DNA of 64,000 bases, from contig JAJAGP010000950.1 of the NCBI GenBank assembly GCA_025084515.1, positions 124,001-188,000 of the forward strand. Direction: 5' to 3'. Shown piece after piece: positions 11,219-23,985 of the stretch (position 1 is its first letter; the number at the start of each line of letters is the position of its first letter). This DNA comes from Ancistrus triradiatus (Eukaryota > Chordata > Actinopteri > Siluriformes > Loricariidae). The notes beneath the pieces are model-generated. The model saw only the letters and a list, made by a program, of their open reading frames with translations, was not told the origin of the DNA and made no database searches. Made by a program: the position numbers and the translations under genes.

Positions 11219-13492
11219 ATGAAGAAAAAAACCAATAAACACAGCGGAGATCTGCACTGAATAAGGGCATTGTGAATCTGAATCAGTGAATCATGAATTG
11301 GAGTCCGTAGGTTCCCATACATGGTCCTATACTCTCATCTTCCCCCTTAAAGTCAAGCCTTGCACCATCTGGCTACCTGTCCTGTGATTTTGTGGTGCAG
11401 AAATAGATTTGTTTTAAAATCTCTCCTACTCCACTTGTAGCTGTGAATAGATTCCACCACAGCCCATCAGTTTCGACAAGTAAGTTAATTTCTAATTACA
11501 TTCTCACGCCTAGATGGTTTTCAGGCCGAACCCCCAACACGTGTCAGTTTTGCACCAGTGACTCCACCCTAATCTGCTGCTTTAAGGCTATGCTAATTTA
11601 TTCATGAACACATTTTTCTTTCCTCTCTCCATCCTCTTTAGAATTCCACATGGTACTAATGGTCTAAATGGGTGACATGATTGTAAGGGCTCATGGTGAC
11701 CTTATGGTAATAAGCTGTGGTTTACTGGTGATTCAGTTTCCCTAATTGACTTCACATATGCTCTGTCTCGCAGAAAATACTGACTTGGCTTTTTTGTAAA
11801 GAAGGAGTCGATTTTTTTTGCAAATCTAGAGACAAGTTTCCTTCATAACAACATTAACAGAGATGAAAAACCAAGACAGGGGAAAAAACGCTTGGTGGAG
11901 CAGTGGTGTAATATGCTAGTCCATCTCTGCAGAGACCCCAGTTGGAGTTGCTACCAGCCTGGCTGGAAGACTCCTCAGGAGACTGGAGGATTGCTAAGGC
12001 AAAGAAGTCTGGTGCTTTTGCCTGCAGGTTCGTCCACATTGCTCTTTCCAGTAGCACAGTGAAAAGGTAAATAATAACCGCAATAATAGTATTATGGCTG
12101 AATTATAATAAGAGGAAAATAATGTGAAAGTAGTCTACATGGGTTATTGGGTGTTTTTAGTTGTATATAGAGCCCTGTCTAAGTGCTAGGTGTTTCTACA
12201 CTTGCCTTCTTGTTCTGGAATCACTGCTGTTGGGACCAAGAGTCTGGCATCTGTAAAAATAGGTTTAATACCAGGGTATACTCCTGGGTACCAATATCTA
12301 GACCACCTGAAAACATCACAGGGGGTGCATGAGGCTTTGTCTGCTCTGAGGTGCTCTTACTTTGTCAAAATACAATTTGCACATCTTAAATAACTAAAAT
12401 AATACTCTGGAAAAAATTTGTATATGAAAAGATAATTTCACTCAAAAAGAGAAGGCACTTATGAATCATCATTATTCTTTTGTTCATGTGTGTGTAAAGG
12501 TTACTCTGTTGGGATGTTAAAAAGAAAAAAAGCCCAGCTTAGGTTTGATGTTTAGCTAAATAATTGCCCGTCTTTAAAAGAGACAAGGAAGAGGGAGGGG
12601 GGATCATCCCTCGGTACAGCAACAGCATCCCGAGTCTAAACCTTCAGCAGCTGGGGCCAAACTGACAAGGAGAATCCCCCTGATATGCACCAAGGAAGAA
12701 ACTGTGTGAGGTTCCGCACTCAAATGGGAAACCCATCCTCCTGTGGGTGTGACAAGGTCTGATATTCTAGCCTCAAGCCTCAGCAGTGCATCCTACTTGG
12801 CAGGGAGCTTCACTGGAGGTCACTGCAACCCTAGGACCAGGTCACGGGAAGGGTGGTGGGTGAATTTGAAGTTGATTGTCCCTGTAGAAACCCAGACCTG
12901 CTGGAGAAAAACAAGGAGTATGAAGGCACCCACTGGGGAGCCATCCCAGTGCTCTCGGTGCAGGGGTCTTGCATGCGGCAGTGAATGCTGAGAGACTAGA
13001 GAAGTTCTTAAAATCCTCATCTTTAAGAATATAAAGGAAATCAAGCAGTAATTGTATGCAAGGCATAAGATGTCTTTAAAACGAGTTCCTTTTTAAAATA
13101 CAGTCATACAAACTTTTTACATGAAATCTGTGTCGACTAAAAAGGCTCCTTTCAATCGGTTCATGAGTGTAAATCAAATAAATAAGCACTAATCAAATAG
13201 TAAAAAAGGCATTTACCTATTACATCCCATTTTTGCAGATTTGACACACTGCAGCCTCTGGAGTCTCGGAGCTGTGGTTCGAAAGCGATTTGTTTGAAAG
13301 CTAACCTTTGATGATGAAACCCTCTCTCAAATGAAGCCAGAATCAATACTCTGTACAGACTGAGTGCTAAAACAGTTTTTGAAAGGAAATACATCTTTAA
13401 TCCCCTTCCTTTTGCTGCGCAATGGTTTGAAATCCCAGCCAGTGGGAAGAAATGAATAATTTATAGATTAATAAAGAATTAAAAAAAAAATT
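11219..13492. other. Intergenic sequence with degraded repeats
   Basis: No gene is recognised. At 12280-12390 a ggtgcatgaggctttgtctg-type block matches pieces near 25450 and, inverted, 28320-28370. Around 12600-12750 the aaatgggaaacccatcctcc block looks like a dispersed fish repeat. Ends cannot be drawn. Confidence 0.35.
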
Positions 13493-13700
13493 CTTAGTCC
13501 TGGAGGATAGCAGTATGGCACATTTCAGAAAAAAACAAGTCATCAGTTAGATTAAAACTGTATTACATGTCATGAGCAAAAGTTTAAGACCACTAGTGAA
13601 AATGCTTCTCTTTTTCATTACATACAATAGCTTAACTGTTTGAGTGACTCTAACTGTCATGGACTTTCATCCAAAGTCACCTGACCTAAACCCTTTCCAG
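13493..13700 (+). repeat. Partial MITE end, direct copy of 14088-14300
   Basis: About 200 bases are nearly the same as 14088-14300, including catcagttagattaaaac, gagcaaaagt, gaccactagtg and a ctgtttgagtgact block. It carries only the left terminal repeat of the element described at 14175-14947. Confidence 0.65.
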
Positions 13701-13744
13701 CATTAACGAGGGCACTTGAAGACACAAAGTCAAGCATTCAGTAA

Positions 13745-14060
13745 CAACCCAAGATGCTCAAGTGCATGTAAACTCCTTGATCACGGTTGATTTTGGACAA
13801 AATCAGATTTCCTTACAGTTATCGGATTATTCAAGTCGTCACGTATACAGCATACTCCAATCTAGAAATCAGATTAAGAAATCTGATAAAGAGAGCTGGA
13901 TTTTGTCAGTAATCGGATTTCTCATAGCATGAATACCAGTTACAGGATGCCAATGGGTTTTCCCAGTTGCCAGATCCACCTATTCTGAGAGATTTCGCTT
14001 TTTGTGGGATTATTTACATAGACCTGGTACGGGATACTCTTGCGGGACCTGGCAACCCTG
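13745..14060 (+). repeat. Dispersed repeat, paired with 17640-17905
   Basis: The blocks caagtgcatgtaaactcc, cagttatcggattattcaag, acagcatactcc and aagaaatctgataaaga recur in the same order at 17640-17905. Its right part (gttgccagatccacctattc to gggacctggcaaccctg) resembles 15905-15995. No coding frame is seen. Confidence 0.65.
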
Positions 14061-14174
14061 AAACCTCCAGTGAAGAATAAAAAAAGATTTATTAGTCCTG
14101 GTGGGTAGCAGAATGACACATTTCAGAAAATAACTAGTCATCAGTTAGATTAAAACCGTATTACAAGTCATGAG

Positions 14175-14947
14175 CAAAAGTCTGAGACCACTAGTGAAAC
14201 TACTTTTTCAGTTTTTCATTACATAGAATATCATATAATCAGTTTAACTGTTTGAGTTACTCTGACTGTCATCATCCACAGTCACCTGACCTAAACCCAG
14301 ATTTTACACAAACGTGGAATCCAGGTTCTGTTTGGGATTATGGAGACCTCGTGGTGAGCGCTTCAGTCCTGCCTTTTATGTGAAGATCTGGCCAGCCATC
14401 ACATACGACAGTCAATCACCCCTAGTAGTGATACGAGGGACACTAACAAATCAGTGATATGTGCATCCACGTGTTGCCTCTCATGGCAGGGCTGGTACTG
14501 GTATTTTTCAGCAGGATAATGCTCGTACACACACAGCTAGGATTTCCCAGGAATATCTCCGCGCATTTATGGGAGCAGCTGGGACGCCAGCTTTGGCAAC
14601 CTACAAATGTGCAGGATCTACAGGCCCAGCTGCAACATCTGTGGGAAAATGTGCTCTAGGATACGACATGGAACATGTTTAAATCCATGACCAACCGTAT
14701 CTCATCTTGTATCCAGGCTAGAGGCGACCAAACAGGGTACTAGAGCCTCCTTTCAACTGTACAGCTTATCCTTTTGCTCTAATATTGTAATCAGTTACTT
14801 ATATTATCGTTACATTCACACTCATAAAGTTTCATTCGATTCCAACAACTCCTTTTTGGAGCTTTATTTTTTGGGGTGTTTTTTGGTCAGTGAGTGTAGT
14901 ATAAAAAGACATTTTTTTAGACTTTTGCTAGTGGTCTCAGACTTTTG
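14175..14947 (+). mobile_element. DNA element with 20-bp perfect terminal inverted repeats enclosing a Tc1-like remnant
   Basis: The left end caaaagtctgagaccactag (14175-14194) is the exact reverse complement of 14928-14947. The inside carries a Tc1-like transposase 3' half on the + strand: a frame near 14500-14560 reads FSRIMLVHTQLGF in one phase and QQDNARTHTARISQEYLRA in another. The latter is the segment around the second catalytic aspartate. It jumps directly to a GAAGTPAL reading that is an out-of-frame version of HLWEQLGRQL, so the SPDLNPIE region is deleted. The Tc1-like part ends at about 14899 (gtcagtgagtgta). It is non-functional. Confidence 0.7.
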
Positions 14948-15119
14948 GCGCCCACTATGTGTTTTGCTTATGTCTGAGTTGTGTGTGTGGTCCATGTGGG
15001 ATGGAACTGACGTGCAGCAGAAAAATACTTCGAGAGAATCCAATCCACCTCCATCTGTCACTGGTCATGAATCCTTTATTTTCCCCTCACAATGCCCTCT
15101 GAGTGCACCTTGCACCATA

Positions 15120-15124
<5 letters not shown>

Positions 15125-15152
<28 letters not shown>
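15125..15152. repeat. (CA)n microsatellite
   Basis: About 14 uninterrupted CA units. Confidence 0.9.
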
Positions 15153-15157
<5 letters not shown>

Positions 15158-15904
15158 TGTGAGTTTTCTTTACAAGACGTTTCAGTGGGTTTAGGGCTTT
15201 GGGACATGTGTAGTCTTGAGCTACATTTGAATATGATTTACTGAATAATAATCCATAATCCTGAGTCTAAATGCATCTGTTGATTGTGATGCTTATCCAG
15301 CACAATGTAATAGCACAAGATGTTTCAATTTCAATTCATGCTTAACTATTCAGTTTTGTTCCCAGCTACCGAGAAAGCTGAAACAGGATTTCATTTTGTC
15401 TTGTCCTTTTTTTTTTTACCTCCAAACCCACCTAAGCAATGCGCTATGGATTTGCATATTCATTAGCCAGACTTGTTCCACAGTCGTATTTCAATGTCTG
15501 CATAATTACTAACGTAAAGTCCCAAAGAAATGAATCATCTGCGATACTTTTTCGAATGGGCTGTCTTTAATCTTTCTCCGAGTAGCAGACTCGAATGAGA
15601 AGACAAGAAAAAAATCACAGAGGGGCAGGAAGGGGAATAAAGGTCCACATATACTAATTTATTGAAGATGTCTTGGGCATTTGGAACAGAGCCTGTTCAA
15701 TTAAAAGCAAAAGGAGGCAGTGAAAATGAATACTGAACAGAAGGAGAGAAAGAGCTAAAGACAAGAGATAAATATTTAATCTTATGATAGCGGGAAAAAG
15801 GAAACAACACTGGCAGACTTGGTGGAATGGTGGAACTTAACTTCTGAGCAAGGCTCCTAACCATCCAGCTCAGTTTAATTGTCACTTGCTCTGAATGCTC
15901 ACCA

Positions 15905-15995
15905 ACATGGTTGCCAGGTCCGCTTATTCTGAAGGCATTATTTGAGCTCATTGATTGTAGTTTATTTTGTTGTGGGATCTGGCAGCCCCGGCAAT
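15905..15995. repeat. Fragment of dispersed repeat
   Basis: Contains ggttgccaggtccgcttatt and, further on, gtgggatctggcagccc, the same order as at 13960-14060. Confidence 0.45.
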
Positions 15996-16045
15996 ACAGA
16001 CACATAAATTGCTATCAAACACATTGTGGACTCTGAAACGCAGTA

Positions 16046-17508
16046 TACAGTGGTGCTTGAAAGTTTGTGAACAAGTCCTAAAAGTACATAAAGAGAACAC
16101 AGTTAAACAAATGAGACAAAATTATTATACTTGGTCATTTATTTACTGAGGAAAATGATCAAATATTACATATTAGTGAGTGGCAAAAGTATGTGAACCT
16201 CTAGGATTAGCAGTTAGTCAGTTTGAAGGTGAAATTAGAGTCAGGTGCTTTCAATCACTGGGATGCCAATCAGGTGTGAGTGGGCACCCTGTTTTATTTA
16301 AAGAACAGGGATCTATCATAGTCTGCTCTTCACAACACACGTTTGTGGAAGTGTATCATGGCACAAACAAAGGAGAGTTGTTGATGCTCATCAGGTTGGA
16401 AAAGGTTACAAAACAATCTCTAAAGAGTTTGGACTCCACCAATCCACAGTCAGACAGATTGTGTACAAATGGAGGAAATTCAAGACCATTGTTACCCTCC
16501 CCAGGAGTGGTCGACCAACAAAGATCACTCCAAGAGCAAGGCGTGTAATAGTTGGCGAGGTCACAAAGGCCACAGGGTAAAACTTCTCTAAGCAACCACA
16601 TTGTACTAATGTTAATGTTCCATGAGGTCCACATCAGAAGAAACCTTGAACAACAATGGTGTTGCATGGCAGGGTTGCAAGGAGGAAGAAAGCAACTGAT
16701 CTTCAAAAAGAACATTGCCTGCTCCTCTGCAGTTTGCTAAAGATCACGTGGACGAGCCCAGAAGGCTATTGGAAGAAGTTTGTGGGTGGATGAGACCAAC
16801 AATAGAAACTTTTGGTTTAATGGAAAAGCGTTTTGTTAAGAGGAAAGAAAAACACTTGCATTCCAGAATAAGAAAAACCTTATCCCATCTGTGAAACATG
16901 GTGGTGTAGTATCATGGTTTGAGGCCTGTTTTGCGAATTCTGGGCCATGCATTGAGGAAAACCAATGATTCTGGCTTATATCAGAGAATTCTAAAGGAAA
17001 ATGTCGGGACATCTGTCCATGAACTGAATCTCAAGAGAAGGTGGGTCATGCAGCAAGACAGGACCTACCGCACACAAGCGTTCTACCAAAAAGAATGGTT
17101 AAAAGAAAAATAAAGTTTCATGCGTTGAATGGCCACCAAGTCAAAAAAAGTTCCTGATCTTAACAATCAAAATTTATGGAAGGACCGGAAGCGAGTAGCT
17201 AATGTGAGGAAAAAAACCACAAACAACCCAGAGCTGAAGCTGTCTGTACTGGCTACAAATTCCTCCAAGCCGGTCTGCAGGACTGATAAAACAGGTTCAC
17301 ATTCTTTTGCCACTCACTCATATGTTAATATTGGATAATTTTCTCAATAAATAAATGACCAAGGTCTAATATTTTGTCTATTGGTTTAAAATGGTCTCTT
17401 TATATACTTTTAGGACTTGTGTGAAAATCTGATGATGTTTTAGGTATGTTATGCAGAAAATATGGAAAATTATTTAAAGGGTTTAACAAACTTCACGCCA
17501 CCACTGTA
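16046..17508 (+). mobile_element. Tc1/mariner-like transposon, decayed, copy 1
   Basis: Ends are tacagtggtgcttgaaag at 16046 and its approximate complement finishing ccaccactgta at 17508. A transposase reading frame starts at the ATG at 16358 (MAQTK), is out of phase within a few codons, and continues in pieces. Pieces include a helix-turn-helix with VGKGYKTIS and LHQSTVRQIVY (16390-16475) and a proline/arginine linker LPRSGRPTKITPRARR (16493-16545). Further on are LQGGRKQLIFKKNIACS, then the catalytic region with frameshifts and stops to about 17110. Frameshifts and in-frame stops make it inactive. The same family lies inverted at 20968-22573. Confidence 0.85.
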
Positions 17509-17639
17509 ATACTCGAGAAAACAAAGAATTTGATGTTTCATATTAATACTTAAAGTTTATCTCATGATTCTGTGAATTATGGCTGGTTCAAAGTAGCAAT
17601 AGATTACTGCCTGAGTCAGTTAAAAACCCTCGAGGTTTT

Positions 17640-17905
17640 CCATATTATTACTCAAGTGCATGTAAACTCGGTGATCATGGTGATTATGGACAAATCTGAT
17701 TTTCGGCAGTTATCGGATTATTCAAGTGTTCAAGTAAACAGCATACTCCGTCTAAAAATCAAGATTAAGAAATCTGATAAAGACAGCTGGATTTTTTCCA
17801 GTAGTAACCCATTTCTCATAGCATGCATACCAGTTACATGATGCCAGGTCACACTTACTCTTAGAGGTTTTGCTTCATGTTGGCTTTTTTTAAAAGGCGG
17901 GGAAC
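17640..17905 (+). repeat. Dispersed repeat, paired with 13745-14060
   Basis: It shares ordered blocks with 13745-14060: caagtgcatgtaaactc, cagttatcggattattcaag, acagcatactcc and gattaagaaatctgataaag. At 18166-18188 a cactagtgctctcagactt sequence resembles the right terminal repeat of the 14175-14947 element. Confidence 0.6.
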
Positions 17906-18489
17906 ACTGTGGATACTCTTGGTGTGAAAGCAGAATAAACACATACAAATATTATTAATATTGAAGTTTGAAGTTAACTCACATATTTCTGTGAATGTAT
18001 TGGCTGGTTGCAAAGTATAAATCAATTTTTCTTTACTTTAATTAATTGTTTTTCGTTACTAACGTTACTGTTTCGTTACTGTTTTTCGTTCACTCAAAAT
18101 ATGTTGATTATATGATTGTAATGAAAACATTGTATTAATTTTGAGAAAGTTCCAAACTGAAGCATTTCACTAGTGCTCTCAGACTTACACTGTAACTATA
18201 AGGATAGCTAGATAAATAAATGGGAACCCAGATGTATACGGTAAAGCACAAGTTCTGAGTTTCTACATTCACAGCACACAAACTTCAGGTTTAACTTTAG
18301 GCAAAGCTACAAAAAAAGTTTTATTTCAGTGGTGTGTTGCTTCTCGGTTGAGTTCTGAGTTATAATAACCCAGCGAACGTCTGGCTCGAAGTTGGAGAAC
18401 GTCCTGGCGCTAAAACACAGCCGGCTCCTGTCACCGATACAGTCTGAATCATAATCACAGGTTTCGGCGGCTCTTGTGCAGCACAGCAG

Positions 18490-18732
18490 CTATACTGTCA
18501 GCCAATAACAAACAGCATTTATTAATATTTTAGGTCCACAGGAAAAAAGAACTGCGTTTGCCTCTCGGTATCTTTGTATCAGGTTTTCATATTTCCTGCT
18601 GATATAAGTACACAACAGAAACTCCTCCTGTGCCAAGCCGTAGACGCTGCCAAGACGTGCTAAGCATCTCCTGGTGGCAGAGAAGGGCAACGCTGTAAAG
18701 TAAAAAAGATGAAAACAAGGCAAGTCTGACAC
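18490..18732 (-). other. Uncertain 80-codon minus-strand frame; possible orphan exon
   Basis: On the minus strand, a tttttactttacag sequence is a plausible splice acceptor just before a frame containing SATRRCLARLGSVYGLAQEE and ISRKYENLIQRYREA, ending in a stop at 18490. The composition is more protein-like than neighbouring frames, but I do not recognise the peptide. No companion exon was found, so it may be chance. Confidence 0.2.
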
Positions 18733-18852
18733 CGTACGATAATAGCAATGGGTAGAGGTACTATTTATAGGATTAGGAAATTAATGAGATGGAAAAAGGT
18801 TTGACAATCTAAAAAACACTGAGAGATGCTGATAAATTCTGATAAATGCTTT

Positions 18853-18880
18853 ATAGATAGATAGATAGATAGATAGATAG
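18853..18880. repeat. (GATA)n microsatellite
   Basis: Seven or so tandem ATAG units. Confidence 0.9.
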
Positions 18881-19359
18881 AGTGAGAGAGGGAGGATGTG
18901 AAATGGTTCTCTGTGGGAAGAGAATAGGGTCAGAAGGCAACTATGCAGGACGATATGTGCCAAAAACAGCTGAGATAGCTGCATCAACCGGACACTATCC
19001 TTACTTTTGTTCCCTGAAATGTGTTTTAATTTGGGTGTGATTATTCCGATGAGCAGAATCAGACCTTACACGCAGTTTTTACAGGACAGGTGACCCGTAA
19101 GCCTCCTCCCAATTATGAGAACACCTGTCTGTAGGGGAAGTCATCAGCCCTGAGGTTTTCAGCTTGGACTGATAATAATTAGTCAATGTGTTCAACAGAG
19201 AAAAGTATGAAAAGCACATCAGGATGATGGGAATAGCCTGGTAGATACATCATCCTAAATGGCTTCCTTTTGAGCCTTTTCTCTTTCCACAGCAGGCTGC
19301 TGAATTACAGTCTGCTGTGCTTTCCCTATAGACACACCCTCCTGGTCGGGTCTCGTTTT

Positions 19360-20100
19360 CAGTTTCTTTTCTTTTTCTTTTTTTTTCTTTTTTTTTTTTT
19401 TCGTTTGGATGTCGGTTGATTCCATGTTCCTGGCTCTATTTGTCCTGTACCCTGTTGTGCTTGTGTTGTGTTTAGTCTGTTTGTGTTATGTACTGTTCCC
19501 TTGTCTTGTGTGTCCAGTTTCTTACCTTGACTGTACTTTATATTGTCCTGTGTTCACTATTGACTTCTTATAACACATTATAAGTACATCGTCTTTTTCC
19601 TCACTCCCTGATTTGGAGCGGTGATAGACTTACCAATTATTGTGTGATAATAGTTTAGGCACTTATGTTTGTCTGTGTTACGACCACTCTTGAGTAAATG
19701 CAGTAATTGCCAAGAGTGTGAGATTTTTCTGCACTTGAATTGGTCAAATAACGATTTTCACAGAAGCACTCAGTCAGGTCTTCCTTGTTGAAAACTCTAA
19801 AGATTAAATTGGCTGTTAGATATTTTCCATACATCAGAAATGTTGAAATCTTAATAAATATTATAGTTTATCGTGAAATCCAATATACTTGAAATGAATG
19901 ACTTATGACTCTCCATTCAGAAACGCATTTGTTTGAACCACCACAACATGATTAATTGCCCGCTTCCACACTTATAAGACCTTTAATTAACTCCTTTAGG
20001 TCCTTGTTTTTCTTCTCATACTACTATATCTAATCTCTCTATCTCTCTCTTCTATCTCTCTCTCTCTATATATGTATATCTCTCTGTATATCTTTATAGT
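19360..20100. other. Intergenic, T- and TC-rich low complexity
   Basis: A T-rich tract at 19365-19402 and TCTC/TATC runs at 20027-20090, with no gene recognised between them. Confidence 0.4.
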
Positions 20101-20967
20101 TACTTAAGGGTTTGGTTTGACACCATTTGTATGCGTTCATGCTCATGTGCCGATTTTGATTTGGCTGCAAAGGGCTAGGAATTCAAAATGATGAGAAAAA
20201 AATGAAGTCTATTCCAAAATAACGAAAAGCCAACAGGCGTTAAAATGCTAAACCGTGAAAGAGACTTCATTTTGATATCATTTCAGTACAAAAACAAAAA
20301 AGCTAACCACGACTAAATGAATGTAATCCCAAAAAGTCCTGCATATAGATGATCTTGGTGGGATGATAAGACTATAATTACTGTGAATGTTTGTGATTAA
20401 TGACCAGGTGTGAACCTAAGCATTGAAGTGGCTAATCCTCATGGTTTATTTATGAAACATGAATAAAAATAAAAGCTCAGCGTCAGGAACTCGGGCTACA
20501 ATACAGTATGTTTATTGTGTGGTATATGAAGAACTGGATTTGCGTAGTGTACTAGATCTATTTGGGGAAAGTAGGGCCAAAGGAATTCTGCAAGGTATGT
20601 TGGCGCAAGGGCAAATGTTTTTGTTTTTTTTTGTAATGTTTTATACAACTGTAGTCGCTTTGAGCGGTTTTGAGCTGCGAGGCATCCAATGGTCAGTGTT
20701 GAGACATGAGGAAAGAAAGTGGCATCGGTTATTGTGATCAGTCGCCAAAATGGTGGAGGTGGGTTAAACATGATCTTGGTAAGATTTTACGTCTGCCCCA
20801 TAGGAGCGTCAAATTTTAGAGAACAACGTGTCTGAGTGGGACCAAGAGGTAAACCAGCAACGTTAACAACTGGAAAGGCATAGGACTTTCCTTCAGGGTG
20901 GATGGTCACCAAACTGACAAAGCTTGGTTTGGTTATATGTCGAGATTGTTGTAATAAGCTGATCATG

Positions 20968-22573
20968 TACAGTATGCTTGAAAAGTTTGGGAACCCTTTA
21001 GAATGTTCTCTATTTCTGCATAAAATGTGACCTAAACATCATCAGATTTTCCACCAAGTCCTAAAATTAGAGACAGAGACCCCAGTTAGACAAAAAATAT
21101 TTACTTGGTTCATTATTGTGAGGAAAATGATCCAGATTACATATAGGGAGTGGCAAAGTATGTGAACCTTTGCTTTCAGTATCTGGGTGATGTGGGCAGC
21201 AATAACTGCAACTAAATGTTTCCGTAGCTTGTTGATCGTCCTGACACACCGGCCTTGGAGGAATTTTTTAGCCCATTCCTCCGTACAGAAACAGCTTTCA
21301 GCTCTGGGTGTTGGTGGGTTTCCTCACAGTAGCTGTTCCGATTTCAGGTCCTTCCACAACATTTCCATTGATAAGGTCAGGACTTTTGACTGCCATCCCA
21401 AAGCATTAACTTATTCTTCTTATAACCATGTTCTTGGTGAACGCTTGTGTGCTTAGGGTCGCTGTATTGCTGCCATGATCCACCTTCTCTTGAGATTCAG
21501 TTCATGGACAGATGTCCTGAATACATTAGAATTCTATGAGATAATTCAGAATTTAATGTTCCATCAATGACTCACAAGCCATCCTGGCCAAGATGCAGCA
21601 AAAACAGGCCCAAACCATGATACTACCACACCAGGTTTCAAGAGGAATAAGGTTCTTATGCTGGAATGTATGTGCTTTCCTTTCTCCAAAACATTATGCT
21701 TTTCTGTTAAGAGCCAAAAAGTCTGTTTGGTCTCATCCATCCACAAAACATTCCTTACAATAGCCTTCTGGCTTGTACGTGATCTTAGCCAAAACTGCAG
21801 AGGCAGCAATGATCTTTCTGGAGAGCAGTTGCTTTCTCTTGCAGCCCTGCCATGCTCACCATTGTTGATTCAGTGTTTTCTGATCGTGGCCTAGCATTAA
21901 GCCAAGTGAGAGGAGGCCGTCAGTTGCTTAGGCAGGTTACCCTGGGGTCTTTTTGACCTCGCCAACAATTACGACAGCCTTGCTCCTTGGAGTGTATCTT
22001 TGTTGTCGACCACTCGGGGGAGGGTGGGTAACAATGCGTCTGAAATTTCTTCCATTTTACCACAATCTGTTGACTGTGGATTGGTGGAGTTCCAAAGCTC
22101 TTCGGAGATGGTTTTGTAACCTTTTCCAGCCTGAAGAGGCATTAAAAAAACCCTTTTTTGCTGAGGTCTCAGAAAATCTCCTTCTTCTTTGTGCCATGAT
22201 CCATTCCACCAACGTGCTGTGAAGAGCAGATTTTGATAGATTCCCTGTTTCTTTAAATAAAACAAGGTTGCCCACTCACCAACCTGATGGCATTCCCACT
22301 GATTGAAAACCACCTGACTCTAATTTCACTCCAAATGAAAACTGCCTAATCCTAAAGGTTCAATACTTTTGCCACTCACTAATATGTAATAATGGATCAT
22401 TTTCCCTCAAGAAATAAATAACCCCAAGTATATTTTGTCTCTGCTACTGTGTTCTCTTTATCGATCTGTATGGACTTTTGTGAAAAATCTGATGATGTTT
22501 TATTTAGGTTCATATTATGCAGAAAGATAGAAACATTCTAAAGGGTTCACAAAAATTTCAAGGCACCCACTGT
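20968..22573 (-). mobile_element. Tc1/mariner-like transposon, decayed, copy 2
   Basis: Same family as 16046-17508 but in the opposite orientation; ends tacagtatgcttgaaaag (20968) and cacccactgt (22573). Minus-strand frames show the transposase in pieces. An N-terminal piece lies near 22210-22100 (EEDFLRPQQKR phase and GKGYKTISEELWN). The catalytic start piece NVLWMDETKQTFWLL lies near 21740, where the D of WMDET is the first catalytic aspartate. PGVVVSWFGPVFAASWPGW follows near 21610. Frameshifts between pieces make it inactive. Confidence 0.85.
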
Positions 22574-23600
22574 CTGTCCATTGGCCCTTGGAACATTTTA
22601 AGCCAATACTGCTGGCGAGGGATGACATCTTTTCTAACCTGAATCACTTTCATTCTCTGAACAATGTGTCTTTCCACATTAGCTCCATCTCTTACAACGA
22701 TTACTACCCAACCACTTACAGCACAAAAAACTGTCTTCTTCCATGTGGCTGTGACTTAAGAGCATAAACACTGTTTCACGAGGAGAGATCATTCCATCCT
22801 GATGATCTATTCATTAATTTCTGGTCATTTTTCCTTCTGGGAATCAAGGTAAGGTTCGCCCCCGATGGATTTACGTTGGCTCAGTTCAGTGATTTCCATC
22901 GGACTCTGCCAAGTCGGATCAGTTATAAAAGATGAAGCAACTTGTGTGGGAGCAAAGGAATTAACGACCCAGTGAGCCTTATAGATTGAATAGCCCAGCG
23001 TTCCATTCACTCCTGAGAGACATGGCTTTACCTCAGGCTTTCAGTTCAAAATACGTCCAAAGGGATGAGCAGTTATTATGCCCCATAGCGGTCTCTCTTT
23101 TTTGAAACAATTTGCTGAAAACCCACTGACCCTACCGAAATGGTGCATGCAAACATTTCTTTGGCCAACTGAGCCATGTTAACAGAGAGGAAATGACTGG
23201 GCTTTTGCCTTGTTTTTTTTGCCTCTATACATTATTGACAAGCAATAGGGCCCTGGTGTGAGAAAATCCAGGATTATGAAATAGATTTTTGTGGACAACC
23301 GAAGCTCCCAGGGGTAAATGTCCAGTGAGTATCCATATTTAGAAGTAATCGCCAGGACATTTTGCCACTCTGCTGAATACCCTCTGGGATTAGACATTAA
23401 GAGAAGGCAGAGAGCACTCTGTTTACATAATTAGCCTGCTTATTTGATTGTTTTCTGGCAGAAATAAAGACTACAAGCTAATTACATGGAAGGCGGAGTC
23501 TCTTATGAATGTACACATGAAGTGTTTCTACACTCATAGCATACCATATTGCTCCACCTTGCATGCAGATGTAAAATCAGAGATGGTAGCACACCTGTTG
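22574..23600. other. Intergenic, no gene recognised
   Basis: Unique-looking sequence with no coding frame or repeat that I can support. Confidence 0.35.
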
Positions 23601-23985
23601 TTGCACTTCTTTCCTTCATCAGTGCCCACAGAATGCTGCCTACAGTATTCAGGTGGCTGGACATTTTTGGTAGGTGCACTATTTTCACTCCAGCAGTGAC
23701 ACTGAGGTGTAAAAACTCCAGCAGCGCTGATGTGTCTGATCCAGTCATACCAGCGCAACACACACCATCTTACCACCACCATGTCAGTGTCAGTGCAGTG
23801 CAGAGAATGATCCACCACCCAAATAAGACCTGATCTGTGCTGATCCTGTGGGGGTCCTGACCATTACAGAACAGAGTAAAGGGGACTAACAAAGTTAGTA
23901 GGGAAACAGTCTGTAATTATAGGACTACAGTAAGCGGAACTGATAAAATGGACAATGAGTGCAGAAACAAGGAGGTGCACCATGC
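23600..23985 (+). repeat. Teleost dispersed repeat
   Basis: The ordered words ccagcagtgacactgaggtg, aaaactccagcagcgctg, accaccatgtcagtgtcagt, agaatgatccaccacccaa and gtgggggtcctgaccatta form a highly recurrent fish repeat that I recognise by sight but cannot assign to a superfamily. Open frames on both strands across it are by-products. Confidence 0.7.

Noticed and set aside
23503..23833. Overlapping frames of 83-94 codons on both strands as genes
   Set aside because: They lie in a dispersed repeat that I recognise from many fish sequences.
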